64,000 bases of DNA from Macrocystis pyrifera (taxonomy: Eukaryota; Sar; Phaeophyceae; Laminariales; Laminariaceae): contig JASSKH010000002.1 in the NCBI GenBank assembly GCA_031763025.1, positions 20,712,168-20,776,167 on the forward strand, written 5' to 3'. Both the position numbers and the translations under genes were made by a program. Within the stretch, counting starts at the first letter, position 1; each line of letters begins with the position of its first letter. Positions 10,691 to 23,010 of this stretch are shown here, one piece after another. The notes below the pieces were generated by a model, which saw nothing but the letters and a program-made list of their open reading frames with translations, searched no databases and had not been told where the DNA came from.

Positions 10691-11260
10691 GGCAGTACGT
10701 GCGCCCCAGCCCGCGTCGAGGTGATCTCAGTTGGTACGGCAAAATAATTTCATGCCTAGCAGGCGGTTCCGCGAGGATGGACCAGAAGCTTCAAAGCCTG
10801 GTGACTCTCTGTAACCCAAAGAAAACAAAACGATTCAGATTTAGGCGGCCACACGCTCAATGTTCGGGCGCAAAAACAGCTTTGTGGATTTCATGGAGAA
10901 CACACCGCTTGTGGCGCGCGTTTTTTTCCCGGTTTTGGTATGTACCTGAAATTAGCCCCGAGAGGATCAAGTAAACCTGCTTTTGGCCACAGCCCTAAAA
11001 TGATCATCTCACCACGCGTTGAGAGGGGAGTCTTCAGAGCCTTTCGTTCGAGAGGTCTCGGGCGTGGATACTTGCAGATGGTCGACCGCAGAGGCGAACG
11101 TCCCACTGCTGCTGGGCAAACCGGGGACAATTTTCGCTCACAAGTCGCGGCAGGTCGACAAGCGATAGCGGTACGATCCCGCTGGGAATCCCGCATCTGG
11201 GCAGTCTCGCGGTCTCGATGAAGCGCAGAATTATACCAGGTATAAGAATCTACACTACAG
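10691..11260. repeat. Family C repeat segment
   Basis: Carries the C modules CACCACGCGTTGAGAGGG, GAGAGGTCTCGGGCGTGGAT, CTTGCAGATGGTCGACCGCAG, CACAAGTCGCGGCAGG and GATGAAGCGCAGA. The part at 10740-10950 has no match elsewhere. Confidence 0.55.
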
Positions 11261-12315
11261 TTAGGGGTGGGACTGGAGGCCTGATTTGACCCAAAAAAGC
11301 GGCAGGCTATTCGAGCCGACCAGCTACAAATAAATAAAAAATCTGAAAAAATGAAACTACCGCCATACCCCTAACTACTTGGTTTTAGTGCGGATGCGTA
11401 GTGAACTTGTATCTGACATTTCTCCGAGGTGGAGATGGAGCCGGTCTTGACCTCATCCGGACACCCCACACAGGGCACATACCCGTCGGATCGCATGCCT
11501 TATTTAGCACAGGAGTACAAATTGACGTCTTTTATAGACTGAAAGGTGGGGAGAAACACGCTTTTTTTTCGTTTTTTCTGCCTCTTGCTCTCTGTCGTGC
11601 AGTGTGTAGACAAAATCATACTCTGCAGTGGGATGTGTGGCATACAGCAAAACAAACCCCGGTCGAATCGACGTAGTATCCGTAGAGAACGATCTAGCGA
11701 AAAATCGCCCCTTTTCAGTCACTTTTTCGGGACCTGTATATACCATGACAGCCAATTTCTTGATGGGGAATTATTCGAAAACACCAGAACGAACCTCGGT
11801 CAAGGGCAAAAGGAAAAAAAAAAAATGTCCAAGCGAGTCGGGAGGCATATCTGCAGCGTACGGGTCGTACTGTCCACGAGGCGTCGGCGATCGTGTGCCG
11901 AGCGAATGCTGGTGTCCGCCGTGGCGTCGCGGGGGCGGAGGACAGCCGCGACCGGGCTCGATGGCTGTGGATGGGAACATCTTGCACCGCTGCAGCAGCA
12001 GCACCTGGGTCAGTACCGCAGGCAGCTGCATCAGGATCAGCAGATCCACCTTCAACCAGGCCCGGTAGGGGCTGTACTTGCGGGTTGTCAGCCATCGAGG
12101 CGGAGGGTCCACCAGTAATTCCCCCTCACGCTCACGCGCCGGTTTTTGCGCTGCTGCTCAAGCACTCGTCGTGGTGTTTTTTGTTGCGTGCTGCTCCGCC
12201 CTTTTGGGGCGACACGCTGCAGCTCCTCTCGTAAAGATTGTTTTTTCCCAGATAACGACCGCTGACATTTTTTGTGACTTTTTTACGTCTAAAATTATTT
12301 CAGTCCCACCCCTAA
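11261..12315 (+). mobile_element. Family A hAT-like element A3 (1.06 kb, diverged)
   Basis: Begins TTAGGGGTGGGACTGG and ends CAGTCCCACCCCTAA. The left subterminal CTACTTGGTTTTAG (11365) and right subterminal CAGATAACGACC (12250) blocks match A4 and A5. The interior is mostly unrelated and includes the GC-rich stretch at 11830-12180 with several overlapping open frames and CAGCAG runs; none has a recognisable product. The flanking 8-mers CACTACAG and CGCTACGC are only partly alike, so a target-site duplication is unproven. Confidence 0.65.
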
Positions 12316-12500
12316 CGCTACGCGCCCAATTCGTATCATGCGTAAAATAAATATGGATTTTTACGAGTGTACAATTACCGCGAATTGAATTGAGTGTCTC
12401 ATCACGCGCTGAGGGAATTCCAGAGCCAAAACGTACGATAGGCCTCGGGCCATGATGCTTGTGGAAAATAGTGATCAGCAGGGGCAAGAGTCACCCCATT
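12316..12500. repeat. Family C fragment
   Basis: GAGTGTCTCATCACGCGCTGAGGGAATTCC followed by CAGAGCCAAAACG and GGCCTCGGGCC matches the C core with substitutions. Confidence 0.5.
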
Positions 12501-13420
12501 GCTTGGCTAAATGCGAGCAGTGATGTAATTTGGGGAAGGTTCGGGAATGTAGGATTTTATCGAAAGTTATGGCAACGTTTTCTCTCTGTTTGAACTGCCT
12601 ACACACACGGAGCATTATCCCGACGCGAAACGCGCCCAATGATTGAAAGACCGAACACCTTCCATGCCTCCACGCACTATGCTGCTTGCTGTACACAACG
12701 CGCAAAGCTCCCGAGCACAGAGACTCCAGAGTTGTGGCTGGAGTATATCACGGACGAGCGGCGTTGGATTGTGCAAGTCTGCCGCCGGCTGCCCGCTGTT
12801 ACGGTTAACGCTTTCGCCCGTTTGGTGTCGTGGAGGATGCGTCGTTCCGAAAGGACTCGCACTCGTGCTCATACCTCCTTGCTTGTAGAGCGCGACAGCA
12901 TGACAGCTCGTGTATCATTTCAGTTCCACCATACTGCGGTAACAGCAGCAACAGCGGCCGCGGCGGCGGCGGCGGAGCGGAGCGCGTTGGCGGCATGGCG
13001 TGCGTAGACCGAGCGCAGCAGTAGCAACAGCAGCAGCAGCAATAGAAAAATGGAAGCTGGTGCTTGCGCTGGTGCTGATGCTGTTTATTTTGGTGAATGC
13101 TGCCGCTTGCTGTGCTGCTTTTTGCGGTCGTGGGATGGCAGTGGCGGCACCGCGGTCAACTCTGCCATCGACACCGTTGCTGGGCTGCCGTTACTGCTCG
13201 CACGCTGTTTTTTTGTTTGTGGTCTCCGCATTGCCGCACGTCCCCACTTTCCTCCTCAGTTTCGGAGGCGTCGCCTGCAGAATTCTGTCTCCCTCGTCTG
13301 CAAACACACACAAAATTATGATGGTAGCGGAATTCACTTTTTTGAGCGGAAGGCGAGTAGATATCTGAAGAGCTTTTTTCGCAAACACTCTAATGTTACA
13401 GTATGATACGATGGCTGCAA
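12501..13420. other. GC-rich unassigned stretch with open frames
   Basis: A + frame at 12639-13007 reads TPELWLEYITDERRW and VCRRLPAV before an alanine run encoded by GCGGCGGC repeats, followed by CAGCAG repeats (13014-13042). Overlapping frames on both strands are open for similar lengths. I see no domain; it may be a repeat interior or an unrecognised exon. Confidence 0.3.
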
Positions 13421-14000
13421 CTTACACCTGTACACTGTCATAGGATGTAGCGCACCTGGGTATTCGTGCTGGTCACGTCGATCGCGCTGGTGCGCATGGT
13501 ATCAATATAAATCAGTTTCAAAGGGCCGAGCGGCCTCTTCCGTGCGCAACATAGAGCATTCACGAGAAACAAATAGTGGGCTCGTGGTAAAGGAGTGTTT
13601 CACCTTGCGCTGAGAGAGAACCCTGATGTTGATAGTAAACCACCCATAGAGTTCTGGGCGTGGTATGCTGTGGACAGTTGAATGCGCGGGCAGTATCTCG
13701 AACCAATGTTGCCTGAACGTGAGCAGCAACATTTGCAGTCTTCGCTCAGGTGTCACGGCAGGACGACCACAAAAGTTACAACGGTACGATGCGGCTGGGT
13801 ACACCGGAGTGACTATTGATGGTTATCGCTGGTACCTCTATAGCATAGTCGCAATGGGGATATGTTGAAATGTAACATTTAATATTTACTGAACACCAGT
13901 ATGTGAAAGGCAATATATTCGTATTTTGCACCACTTCTGGGTGAAAAGCCTCAATATGCCCGAAATTCGCTCAAGTGTAGGCGGGGGGGCAACGACAACA
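13421..14000. repeat. Family C diverged segment
   Basis: Short C-like stretches: GGAGTGTTTCACC-TTGCGCTGAGAGAGAA (13591), CGCTCAGGTGTCACGGCAGGACGAC (13743), GGTACGATGCGGCTGGGTA (13782) and GCTGGTACCTCTATAGCATAGTCGCAATGGGG (13830). No gene is supported. Confidence 0.45.
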
Positions 14001-14682
14001 TACGGCAGTACGATGCCGCTGGGCACAGTGCAAACACAAACTGCATACTATTGCTACAGTAGTACAGTACCTCTAGCGATGTGGTAGTTCGCGTTACTTC
14101 GTATGGACGCCTGAACAAACAGTACGTCGTGGCAAAGGCGCATATCAACAGTAACAGTCTTGCAATTTCGATAAGGGTTGGCCTTTGCGAACCGCTGTTT
14201 AGTGTCGAGGGTTTTCTGTGATGGTGTGCTTTTTTTTTCCCGCTTGTGCCTCGAGTGCAGTCGCGATGGACAACTACAAAAAAAATCGCATTACTTCCGT
14301 GGTGATTGTTGGGATGAGATATCAATAGAGTACGTATAGGTGTCGCTAAACTTCGCGCAGTAGAGTATAGGTAACTGTCGTCAACTTGTGTGCGTTGGTG
14401 GGCGATATAAGCGAACGAAAAACAACCCAACCTCGCCGGCGTTGTTGGGTGTGCGTCCCCAAAAATTTCGGCAGAGAGTATGCAGCGGAACCACAACATT
14501 TCCGGTGCGACCGTATCATACCAGGTACCTGGTATGGTGTATGAGAGTACACTTATAATATCATGCCTGTATATAGAATAGCTGGTATTATCATTATCTT
14601 GGTTTACAACAGAATCCAGCACGACCGACTTGAGTGCAGAAGAACACAAGCATGGAGCCCAAAAATGCAGCTCCGAGAACAC
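13951..14682 (-). other. Long open frame of unknown status (243 codons)
   Basis: Longer than most chance frames here, but its composition is unremarkable, its start overlaps C-repeat sequence and it has no domain I recognise. With two strands of 64 kb, one chance frame near this length is not very surprising. The sequence carries the perfect 16-base palindrome TACCAGGTACCTGGTA at 14519. Confidence 0.2.
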
Positions 14683-15420
14683 CCGCCGATAAGGTAAAAA
14701 TACAGCACAAGAACGTCACGCGACAAGCTTTGATATCAGGGTAACGATAAGCTGCGACCATCGACCACAAACACACGAGTGTAGCAGGGCGCAGCACGAA
14801 GCTAAAAAAAACGCAGTCCAGGCGGCTCCCGTTTGCGACACGGGGTGCACTCCGCAGCTGAGATATTGGGTGTACGATTGGGCAGCTACTGTTGTGTTGC
14901 TTGCTGTTGTCCTCAGCAGTTGCGACACTGGGTGCGGCGACGACGCTTGCTGCGTGCGGCTGGGCGCTCTTCTGTTGCGTGTTGTGGTTCGGGGTTCTGG
15001 AAAGCGAAAATGCGGCATGCCGGCGTTAGTGAACGTCGTACGCTTCAGAAAATCGGCTTGAGAAGACTTGCACGAAAATCGGCTTCAGCCAGCTCGAAAC
15101 GGGTCCCTCAAAGAAATAGCAGCGAAAATTGGAAGCTCGCGTTTTAATTTGTACACAAGGCAGGCAGAAAGTTTAAATCGTTCCAGCTGTGCGATTTCGA
15201 GAGATGTCGCGCGTGGCTGTGTTGGCAGTTCTGCGGGTCTACTTTCGTTTTGGACATTATCGTTATTCCTCGGGCGTTACCATAAAAGCGGGAACAGGCA
15301 GACGTCAACTGAAACAACCCTGGTGGATGATAAACCATCACTGTACGCAACGGAGCAGATATACAAGCATTAAGTGCGATTCAACACTGTCGTGGGATTG
15401 ATGCATTGTCGAGATTCCGA
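14683..15420. other. Unassigned
   Basis: Only short overlapping frames; no repeat partner found in the window. Confidence 0.3.
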
Positions 15421-15640
15421 TTCGGTCGCCGTTGATCAACACTTCCCTCTAAGCTGACGGAACGATTTGATTATTTGTCGAGCACACTCCCGAGGGTTTG
15501 CCCTCCGATATTGTGGGATGTGCTTATTGCGGCGCGAGACACCAATCCTTCTTGCGTGCTTGGGGGGTAATGGTAATATAGGTCACATTATTTGCTCGGG
15601 TAAGATGCACTCAGCACAAACATTGCATCACACAAGATGA
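15421..15640 (+). repeat. Family E copy 1
   Basis: Diverged match to 26355-26590: TCGGTCGCCGTTGATCAA, CGAGCACACTCCCGAGGGTTTG, a TTGTGGGATGTGCTT-like block and a TGCACTCAGCACAAACATTGC-like block in the same order. Confidence 0.5.
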
Positions 15641-17957
15641 TTTATGTAGAGATCTGTACGTTGACGGTCATTTGAGGGGCCTTTAATTGTGTGGCGGCGA
15701 ACGTGTTAAGGTTCGTTTTCGTGGCGATAACGTGAACCAGGCTCGATTTGGTAGCTTCGTTGCACATTAGCGTAGCGAGGTTCAGGGTGCGCGTTCCGGG
15801 CCGAGTTGCGGCGGCGGAGCTTTCGCTCTTCTTGTGGCACACTGCTGTCGCAACGCGCAGCTACCGACACACGCGCCACCGTCCTTTTAGAGCAAAATCG
15901 AGCTTGGGAATATCTTGAGTCAGGAGTTGAGACCATTGTTTTTTATGATATAACACATTTCTGTATTAACGGTTTACACCCGTATTGGGAGCGCGAGAAA
16001 TGCGTCTCGTGAACCAGCAGAGAGGCCGACAATGCTTTGTGGATTGCCCATGCGGCCAGGCTGAGCGAATGCAAGGAGGGAATTCGCTTGGCTATGAAGA
16101 AGGGGAATGGTGTTGGATCATTCGGTATCTTTTTATTGCAGTCGGGGAATGCGCACAGAATAACGCCAGATTGCGAAGCGAGAGATAGGTGTTTCAGGCG
16201 GGGCGGAGACATGTTGGCACGGCACATATGGGTGAATTCGTGGTAAACATCAGCCAACAGCTCTGCTCCCACGCCGCAGAAAACGATGAGAGATCAACAA
16301 GTTAATTCGAAGATATACAACGTAAAAGGTTCAGTTATACCCAAACTCTATACTCTTCAAGCATGTCCGGCACGTGTGAAAACAAATATCTACCGCCCAA
16401 AGAGCCATAATTGCGCTCTTTGCCTCTGCCTGTACATCGAACACCGTATTAAGGGCCGCCTGCCTCCAACTAGTTTCGCAAATTACGCGGCATTGAACTG
16501 TAATTACGCGGCATTGAACTGTATAACATGTATTTCGATTTCGAGAATGTGTCAGCGGAACCGAAGGTAGTGCCAGCATGCCGGGCAGTTGTCTACTCGC
16601 AACTCGAGTGTTCCGTTTTACCGCCGGGATGACATATTTTGTCCATTTTTGCAGAGCAGTCCTAAGTACCGTTATTTTTTGGGGCCGGTCGCAGGCAGGA
16701 TTGAATATTTATGGACCTTCGCGGCATATTTTGGGCGGGACTCATCACCCACGGTACATCACAGGACGGGACCCATTGCTGGCGGGATTCAACGGAATAT
16801 TTTTCGGGGGAATTCGCAACCACGAGACGTCAGACGGGAGTAATTTTGTATTCCAGGTCGATATGTATTGTGCGATTGCTTCACCCGGCGTGCGGTGCAT
16901 GCGCCAAGTGATGATTAACCTCCCCATGACAAAAACAAAGACAAGAATTGACGGCGGCGGCGATACTGCATCGTACGTCCCGAGTTGCATCGAGCAATAC
17001 AAAACAGAGTAACCAGAACAGATACCTCTGGTCGCATAATGATATGACACGCCAACAGCGAACATTATTCTAAAGACGTCCTTGTATAGCAAGGGGCCCG
17101 GCGAGCAATCTGTGACATGAACGTGTTTGTTTTCTTTTTGATGTTTGTTCCACGTCTGTAGGTCTCCGGTATGGAAATATAGTGCGCACTTATTTTTAGT
17201 ACATTGGTATCCAATCCACCGGTATTATGGAACAAAAATGATGCACCGAATGAAACAAAAAACAGATGTGCACACGGCAAACACGAATAGGTCGCACAAA
17301 GGATTGACGGATAGTTTAGTTGACACCCGACACGAATTTTGAACGTGGACGTGAGATGAATTTAAGCTTTATTTTTGACAATCCGCCGGGGGTTACAAAA
17401 AAAAAAGGTTTTTACAAACAGATCCCATTGTGATCGAAAAGCGCGGGACGATTGTCGACGTGATTCCGGAAATCAATAGTTTAACATGCAGAGTCGCATG
17501 GCGCAGGACCGAGAAACCACGAGATGTGACTCTTTTTCGCGGTGCTCGGTTGGACCGGATCGGGATATTGATATTTTGACGGGATCGGTTTGGGCGGGGT
17601 CGGGATATCACAATCCGCATGGACTTGGTTTAGACGGTAGCGGGTTTTTGTTTTTTTCGCGGGATCGTCTCGGAGCGCCATGTACTGCTAGTTGTACGAA
17701 TTTGATACAGACTCGGTTGGGGGTCGCACAGTAGTATTGAAACCCCCGTTTCGTTAGGGCAGTCCGATGTCACCTGCCTGCAGCTCACCCCTGACGACCA
17801 TGCGCTACCTAGGACCGGTCATCTGTAAGCGGATTGTATTGCGTCGAAGTGCGTATCATGTTGTCTCCAAGGTAGGGCAAACGGCATCAATGGATTGCCT
17901 TATCGCTAATGCTTTCCGCGCAATCTGTGTCTCATCTTCCATTTTTCGGTGCCAAAG
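15641..17957. other. Upstream region of the isomerase exon; no gene identified
   Basis: Contains a 21-bp direct duplication (AATTACGCGGCATTGAACTGT at about 16481 and 16502), short GGGATAT-rich stretches at 16620-16830 and 17560-17620, and poly-A at 17396. The earlier exons expected for the isomerase were not found here by eye. Confidence 0.35.
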
Positions 17958-18134
17958 GTGTTGTTCGGAACGGACTCGCACACTTGCAACGCGGGTGCTT
18001 TCGGGCAGTTTGCAACAGGCATCGGAAACACAGACGCGTCTTTCGTCATGGGCACGGGCAAGCTTTTGATCAAAAGTCCGGCGTCCATGCAGTTTGCGCT
18101 GGATGGGGAAATGCCAGACCACCTGTTGGCAAAG
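17958..18134 (+). CDS. leuC: 3-isopropylmalate dehydratase large subunit, exon a
   Basis: Isopropylmalate isomerase interconverts 2- and 3-isopropylmalate in leucine biosynthesis, in the plastid of plants and algae. The 59 codons read VLFGTDSHTCNAGAFGQFAT, GIGNTD, FVMGTGKLL and LDGEMPDHLLAK, which is the substrate-binding GTDSHT region and following strand of the large subunit; the Ala-Gly-Ala-Phe-Gly-Gln-Phe block separates it from true aconitases. The 3' end is fixed by GCAAAG/GTAAGT at 18134/18135 in phase 0. The 5' end is an acceptor (CCAAAG/GTG) after a pyrimidine tract, a weak match to consensus. Earlier exons and the start codon are not seen. The Fe-S cysteines of the family lie later in the protein and are not in this exon. 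Confidence 0.9.
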
Positions 18135-18639
18135 GTAAGTTGTTATTTCGCATCGGTTGATGCTGAGGTAATGTGCTGCGCTGGATGGCGTGCTGTTGAG
18201 ACTTGAACTTCCAACTTCTCCGCGTTTAGACGACCCTGATTCCAAGAACAATCGATGTGTTCACGGCTTCTTGTTGAGCGTTTATTTTCACGGCCAATTG
18301 TATGCAAACGCGAAGATCGTTGTTCTTCTATAGGATACACACATACTGCTCTACCGCATCAAAAGCGGCAAGAGGATCCTCGAAATTACCTTCAGCAGGT
18401 ACAAGCAGGGCGATGGTGATTTCACTTGATGCATGGGATGAGCGTTGTTGCCCCGTATTCGATCATGTACCATGGAACGATACTTGTTTGTGTTTTTGTG
18501 GTTCATGTGAGGAATTTGCAGTATCTTCGCAACCAAAATCTTGTCGGCATTATTTGTCTCAGGAGACTTGACGTCCGCAGAGTATTTGGTGTTAACAGTA
18601 CCTTCGACGTATCGACTCCGAGAACCACGGTTTCAGCTA

Positions 18640-19744
18640 ACCCGGCAGGTACATAGGTGCCCTTTGTTGCACTTTGTCAGGACACCTTTGCATGCATTGC
18701 TCTGCATAATGCCTGTTGGATCTATATATATATATTGCTGTTATACAGGCCCTGATTTTGTCTTCGTAGCATTTTTTTCACGGAGCTGACGCTGCTGTGG
18801 AAGATAGAAAACTATTGGCCGTGGATCCTATTGTTGACGCTTTGACGTTTTGCCTTTACAAAATCCACTTGGTGAGTCCGCTTTGAAGTGCGACATCGTT
18901 GAAATCGCTTCGCAGGATTTCGAGGTGCCCGGCATTCCAGAATGTTGGTAATTGAACCACGTTGCATTACTCATTTCAGTCCAGGTTCACAAGGGCTGTG
19001 AGTTGGCTGGATTTGCCGGCTAGTATTTTTTTTACTTGCGAAGTTAAAGTCAGGCAAGCTGAGCGGTAAAAAAAACAAGCGCCCAAGTCGGCCGGACCTG
19101 TTGGAAGCGCCCCTGGAGGGCAAGATCTACGCTGGTGTATTTGGGTTCGTTTTGATTCTAAACAATTGATTAAAACCGTTCAAAATGGCGAAGGTTTGAG
19201 AAAGAAAATAAGTTTATTACAACGTTTGTCTCGGTCTATCAGGCTTTTGAGATATGCCGTCCCAGTTTGGGTTTCCATACTGATGTTCGCACCGGTACAA
19301 CTGCTGTCAACACTCGTTGGGTATTATCATAGCTTACAGGGTTTTGGAGTCTTGAGGAGCATGTGTCTTTTCGGCATGCTGTGGCAAACCGTGATTGTGT
19401 CGCGTGCAGTTGGCCGCGGAGGAACGCTAGGCCTCACCAAATGATCTGGGTTGGCTCCAGCGTCACCGTTGTAAGTTTGCGGGTCATGTTCAACGCGAAC
19501 GGCCCTCAGCACTGAAATCGCAACCATCTATGGCGATGGTCTTTGATTTGCCATGAGCTGCAGTAGACCTGTCAGCTCTCTCCCCCTCTGAACGAGTGGT
19601 CTCACGGGGAACCGCGCACCCCGTAACACAAAAGCCTTCCGCAAAGAAGGGAACCCAAATATGGTAGTAGTTGCCAAGTAACTTGATATATCACGCGAGT
19701 ACGACTGTACACGTAGTACTACAACAGTAGCATTAATACTAACA
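18640..19744. other. Intronic DNA without recognised content
   Basis: Short coding-like stretches occur (for example 18790-18870, followed by a GTGAGT), but no product is recognisable and no repeat partner was found. Confidence 0.3.
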
Positions 19745-20040
19745 TAGGAAAATATTATTAGGGATCGGGAACCCGTATGGTAATAATCTGTAGTTTGTTA
19801 ATGTAGAGAGTATTAGGCGTTATGGTTTATATTTCTTTCGCTGGGTACGTATCAGTAGTACGTAGTCAAGTCGACAGCAGCAGCGGGCACTGTTTGGCTG
19901 ATCGCGCTTGTGGGAGTACCAAGTGGATACCGCACGGAACGGTGATGGCAGACTGGTAGAACACGCGAACAGACGCCCCGTGCCTTGCGCCTCGACAGCG
20001 GTCGCTCGCTGGGCCAAGAATTCGTGAATTCTGGATCAGG
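19745..20040 (+). repeat. Module F copy 1
   Basis: About 300 bp matching 28868-29160 in direct orientation: GGATCGGGAACC, TTAGGCGTTATGGTT, GCTGGGTACGTATCAGTAGTACG, GACAGCAGCAGCGGGCACTG and TGGGAGTACCAAGTGGATAC. Both copies share a frame reading SSSGHC, DRACGSTKWIPHGTV and ADW, so it may derive from coding sequence; here it has a stop (TAG) after ADW. Confidence 0.75.
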
Positions 20041-20297
20041 TATTCCGTGAATTCTGATTCAACATCGGAAGCGGAGAGGAAAGGAGCGCTTCATACGTGG
20101 CACAAGCAGCGAGCGCGGAAGCGTGGGCACCGTGCATCGCATCGACCGGTATGCTATTATGTGCAGAGACTGGTTATTATCTGTCTCCTTAACCCCGACG
20201 ATTACGGGCCGAGGGCGTGTGCGTTTGGAAATGGCTTGATCGAGTTGTAAAAGCGGGGGAATAACAACGATTGAACCTCCTGATCGAGCACATCCAA

Positions 20298-20735
20298 GTG
20301 TGTGTGTTCTTCACATTAAACCATTCTTTCTACCCGTCGACATCCAGTACAACCAGTGTCCGTGCCGATTCTTCAATCCTAGAAGAGATACAATGTTCTG
20401 TGGTCACAAATCTACGCCACAGAGATACTACGTTGCCACGTACCAGGTATGCAGTAAGCACAGTTGGCAATGCAATGCCATGTCATCATGCTGGATACGA
20501 CAGGCACGACATACACATGCCATTAAATAGAGAAAAGAAACGAAACAAAGAAAAAAAAATAGAAACAAACTTTTTTGCCCCCCCCCGCAGGGGATGTAGC
20601 AAGACACTTGAAAAGAACGAGCTAGAAAAAAAGGAAAAAGAAGAAAAAACACCACTACTCGTCGTGAACAGAGTAAAGACTAAGAACCAAGGGAAAATAA
20701 CAGGCAAACCAAAGCACAAAGCATTATCCAGGTAG
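20298..20735 (-). mobile_element. 5'-truncated LINE, 3' end only
   Basis: Reverse complement of the 3' UTR of the LINE at 36194-40674: it has TGGATGTCGACGGGTAGAAAG, AATGGTTTAATGTGAAGAAC and a terminal (AC)n tail, here read as GTGTGTGTGTTCTTCACATTAAA at the low-coordinate side. The pyrimidine-rich UTR tract (20530-20660, purine on this strand) and CCCTTGGTTCTTAGTC also match the 43.5-kb copy. The ORF is absent, as expected for incomplete reverse transcription. Confidence 0.85.
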
Positions 20736-20759
20736 CGGCAGCAGTTTGTGCTACGAGTA

Positions 20760-21700
20760 GCATAGCCAGTGAATATCGCGGCGAGATATCATCGGACCAT
20801 CTTGAGCGAGGGCAGATATATTATGATACTCGAGAGCAGATATACTACGATACTCGAAAAAATAGAGATTACGATACTCGCAATCGAGAGAGGGATCGCA
20901 GTACGGTGATACTCTGGGGCAGCCTGGGCGTGGATGCACCACGATATTCGAGAATTTATAGCTCAGCAAATGATGTTAGTTGGATCACCTTGGTGTGCAG
21001 TTCGACAGGTTTTTGCTGTGAAAATATACTTTTGATATCGTGCCTGGTATGTATCGACCGCAAGAACCTGCACGGACAGAAAAATGCGTTGATTCGCTAT
21101 TGGTGAACCGTGAGCGACACTATCGCCATTTGATCCCACGTTAAGGCAGGGGGAAAAGTCAATCACAGCAACAGGCGGTTAGTGTGTCAACTGAATATTC
21201 TTGCTGTGGTATATATAGCTATCGCGTACACGATGGGGCGCAGACTTTTTAGTATGTTCTGTAGTTCAACGCTAAAATTCGCTTGGCATTGCTGCTGTGC
21301 GGTGAACAGTGATATCATACCTATTCCGCAATTGGGTTCATACGTTACCGCAAGGCAACGCTATAAATTGCAGGTGGAAGAAAGTGAATAGTGATATCAT
21401 ACCTTTTGCAATTGGGTTCCTTACGTTGCGGCAAGGCGACGCCAAACTTGCACGTGTATGATATCGCTCATGCAGAACAGTTGAAGATTCTTGCCGGTAC
21501 CTATCGCGCTTGGCGGTAGGGCGCAAAATGAATTCAAATTGACGTGGACATTCACGATATGACAATGTGGCACAATGAACGAGCGATTCCTAACGCGGAC
21601 TTCTGGGTGAGAGATAATCTCCATAGCCAAACGAGCGTCTCGAGGGGGCATATTGCGATTTTCGGTGGGGAGCGTATTCAGTTCAACTTGGCGTGTACAT
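20760..21700. repeat. Family C complex repeats
   Basis: Includes GATACTCGAGAGCAGATAT-type short repeats (20818-20880), ATCGCG-ACACGATGGGGCGCAG (21213), GTGATATCATACCT with the TTGCAATTGGGTTC block twice (21311 and 21390), and TTGCCGGTACCTATCGCG (21494). No gene. Confidence 0.6.
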
Positions 21701-23010
21701 ATGCCATATGATAGTGTGGCATAATGAATGAGTGATTCCCCCATGCGGATTGCTGGGTGAGAGATAATCTTCACGGCCAAACGATCGACTCGGAATACAA
21801 GTAAGTAATATGGCACATTGAATTATTGACTCCCCACGCGGAATTCTGGGCGAGAGATAATCTTCACAGCCAAACGCTCGACCCCGTTCAGCGTAAATAC
21901 AAGTAGGTAATATGGCACATTGGATGAGTGATTCCCCACGCGGGACGCTCGGTGAGAGATAATCTTCACAGCCAAACGATCGACTCGGTTCAGCGTAAAT
22001 GCAAGAATGTAATATGGCAGATTGAATGAGTGACTCCCCACGCGGAATGCTGGGTGAGAAATAATCTTCACAGCCGAAACGATCGACTCTGTTCAGCGTA
22101 AGTACAAGTATGCAATATGGCACGTTCAATGAGTGACTCCTCACGCAGAATGCTGGGTGAGAGATAATCTTCACAGCCAAACGCTTGACTTGGTTCAGCG
22201 TAAATACAAGTATGTAATATGGCACATTGAATGAGTGATTCCCCACGCGGAATGCTGAGATATAATCTTCACAGCCAAACGATCGACTCCGTTCAGCGTA
22301 AATACAATTATGTAATATGGCACATTGAATTAGTGACTGCCCACGCGGAATGCTGGGTCAGAGATAATCTTCACAGCCAAAATGCTCGACCCGGCTCAGC
22401 GTAAGTACAGGTATGTAATATGGCGCATTGAATGAGTGACTCCCCACGGGGAAATGCTGGGTGAGAGATAATCTCCACAGCCAAACGCTCGAGAGGTGTT
22501 GAGCGCGGATACTTGTAATTACGAGAGGTGTTGAGCGCGGTTACTTGTAAATAGTCGAAGTTGCAGAATATCATATTATCGCTCGAGAGTTTTTGAGCGC
22601 GAATAGAAGTATGTTAAATGGCGCAATGAATGAGTGACTCCCCAGATGAATTATTGGGTGAGAGATAATCTTCACAGCCGAAACGCCCGAGATGTCTTGA
22701 GCGCGGATACTTGTCTATAGTGGCCGCAAGGCAGATATTAAGCGCAAATGCAAGTACCTGGAGTGTAAAAATGGCGCAATAAATGAGTGACTCCCCAGAC
22801 AATTGTTGGGTGAGAGATGATCTTCACAGCCAAAACGCTCGAGATGTCTTGAGCGCGGATACTTGTAGATAGTCGACGCAAGGCAGATATTAAGCGCGAA
22901 TGCAAGTAAATAAATAAAAAAATGGCGCAATAAATGAGTGACTCCCCAGAAGAATTATTAGGTGAGAGATAATCTTCACAGCCAGATCGTACGAGATGTC
23001 TGGAGCGCGG
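21700..23010. repeat. Satellite C: about 100-bp monomer, then about 150-bp variant
   Basis: The core GAGTGACTCCCCACGCGGAATGCTGGGTGAGAGATAATCTTCACAGCCAAACG recurs near 21731, 21830, 21926, 22029, 22131, 22235, 22331 and 22435 (period about 96-104). It then recurs near 22631, 22785 and 22936 (period about 150), where TCTTGAGCGCGGATACTTGTAGATAGTCG is added. Minus-strand frames up to 187 codons stay open across the array; they are periodic and an artefact of the repeat. Confidence 0.92.

Noticed and set aside
18790..19030. Short exons of a second host gene within the giant intron
   Set aside because: GTGAGT, CGCAG and TTTCAG strings are present, but the stretches are too short to recognise and such strings are common by chance.
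21683..22246. 187-codon minus-strand frame
   Set aside because: It spans satellite C and its translation is periodic with the monomer, so it reflects repeat structure and not a gene.
21700..23010. CRISPR array
   Set aside because: The regular spacing is that of a satellite: the whole 100-150 bp unit is repeated, without unique spacers, in a eukaryotic setting.
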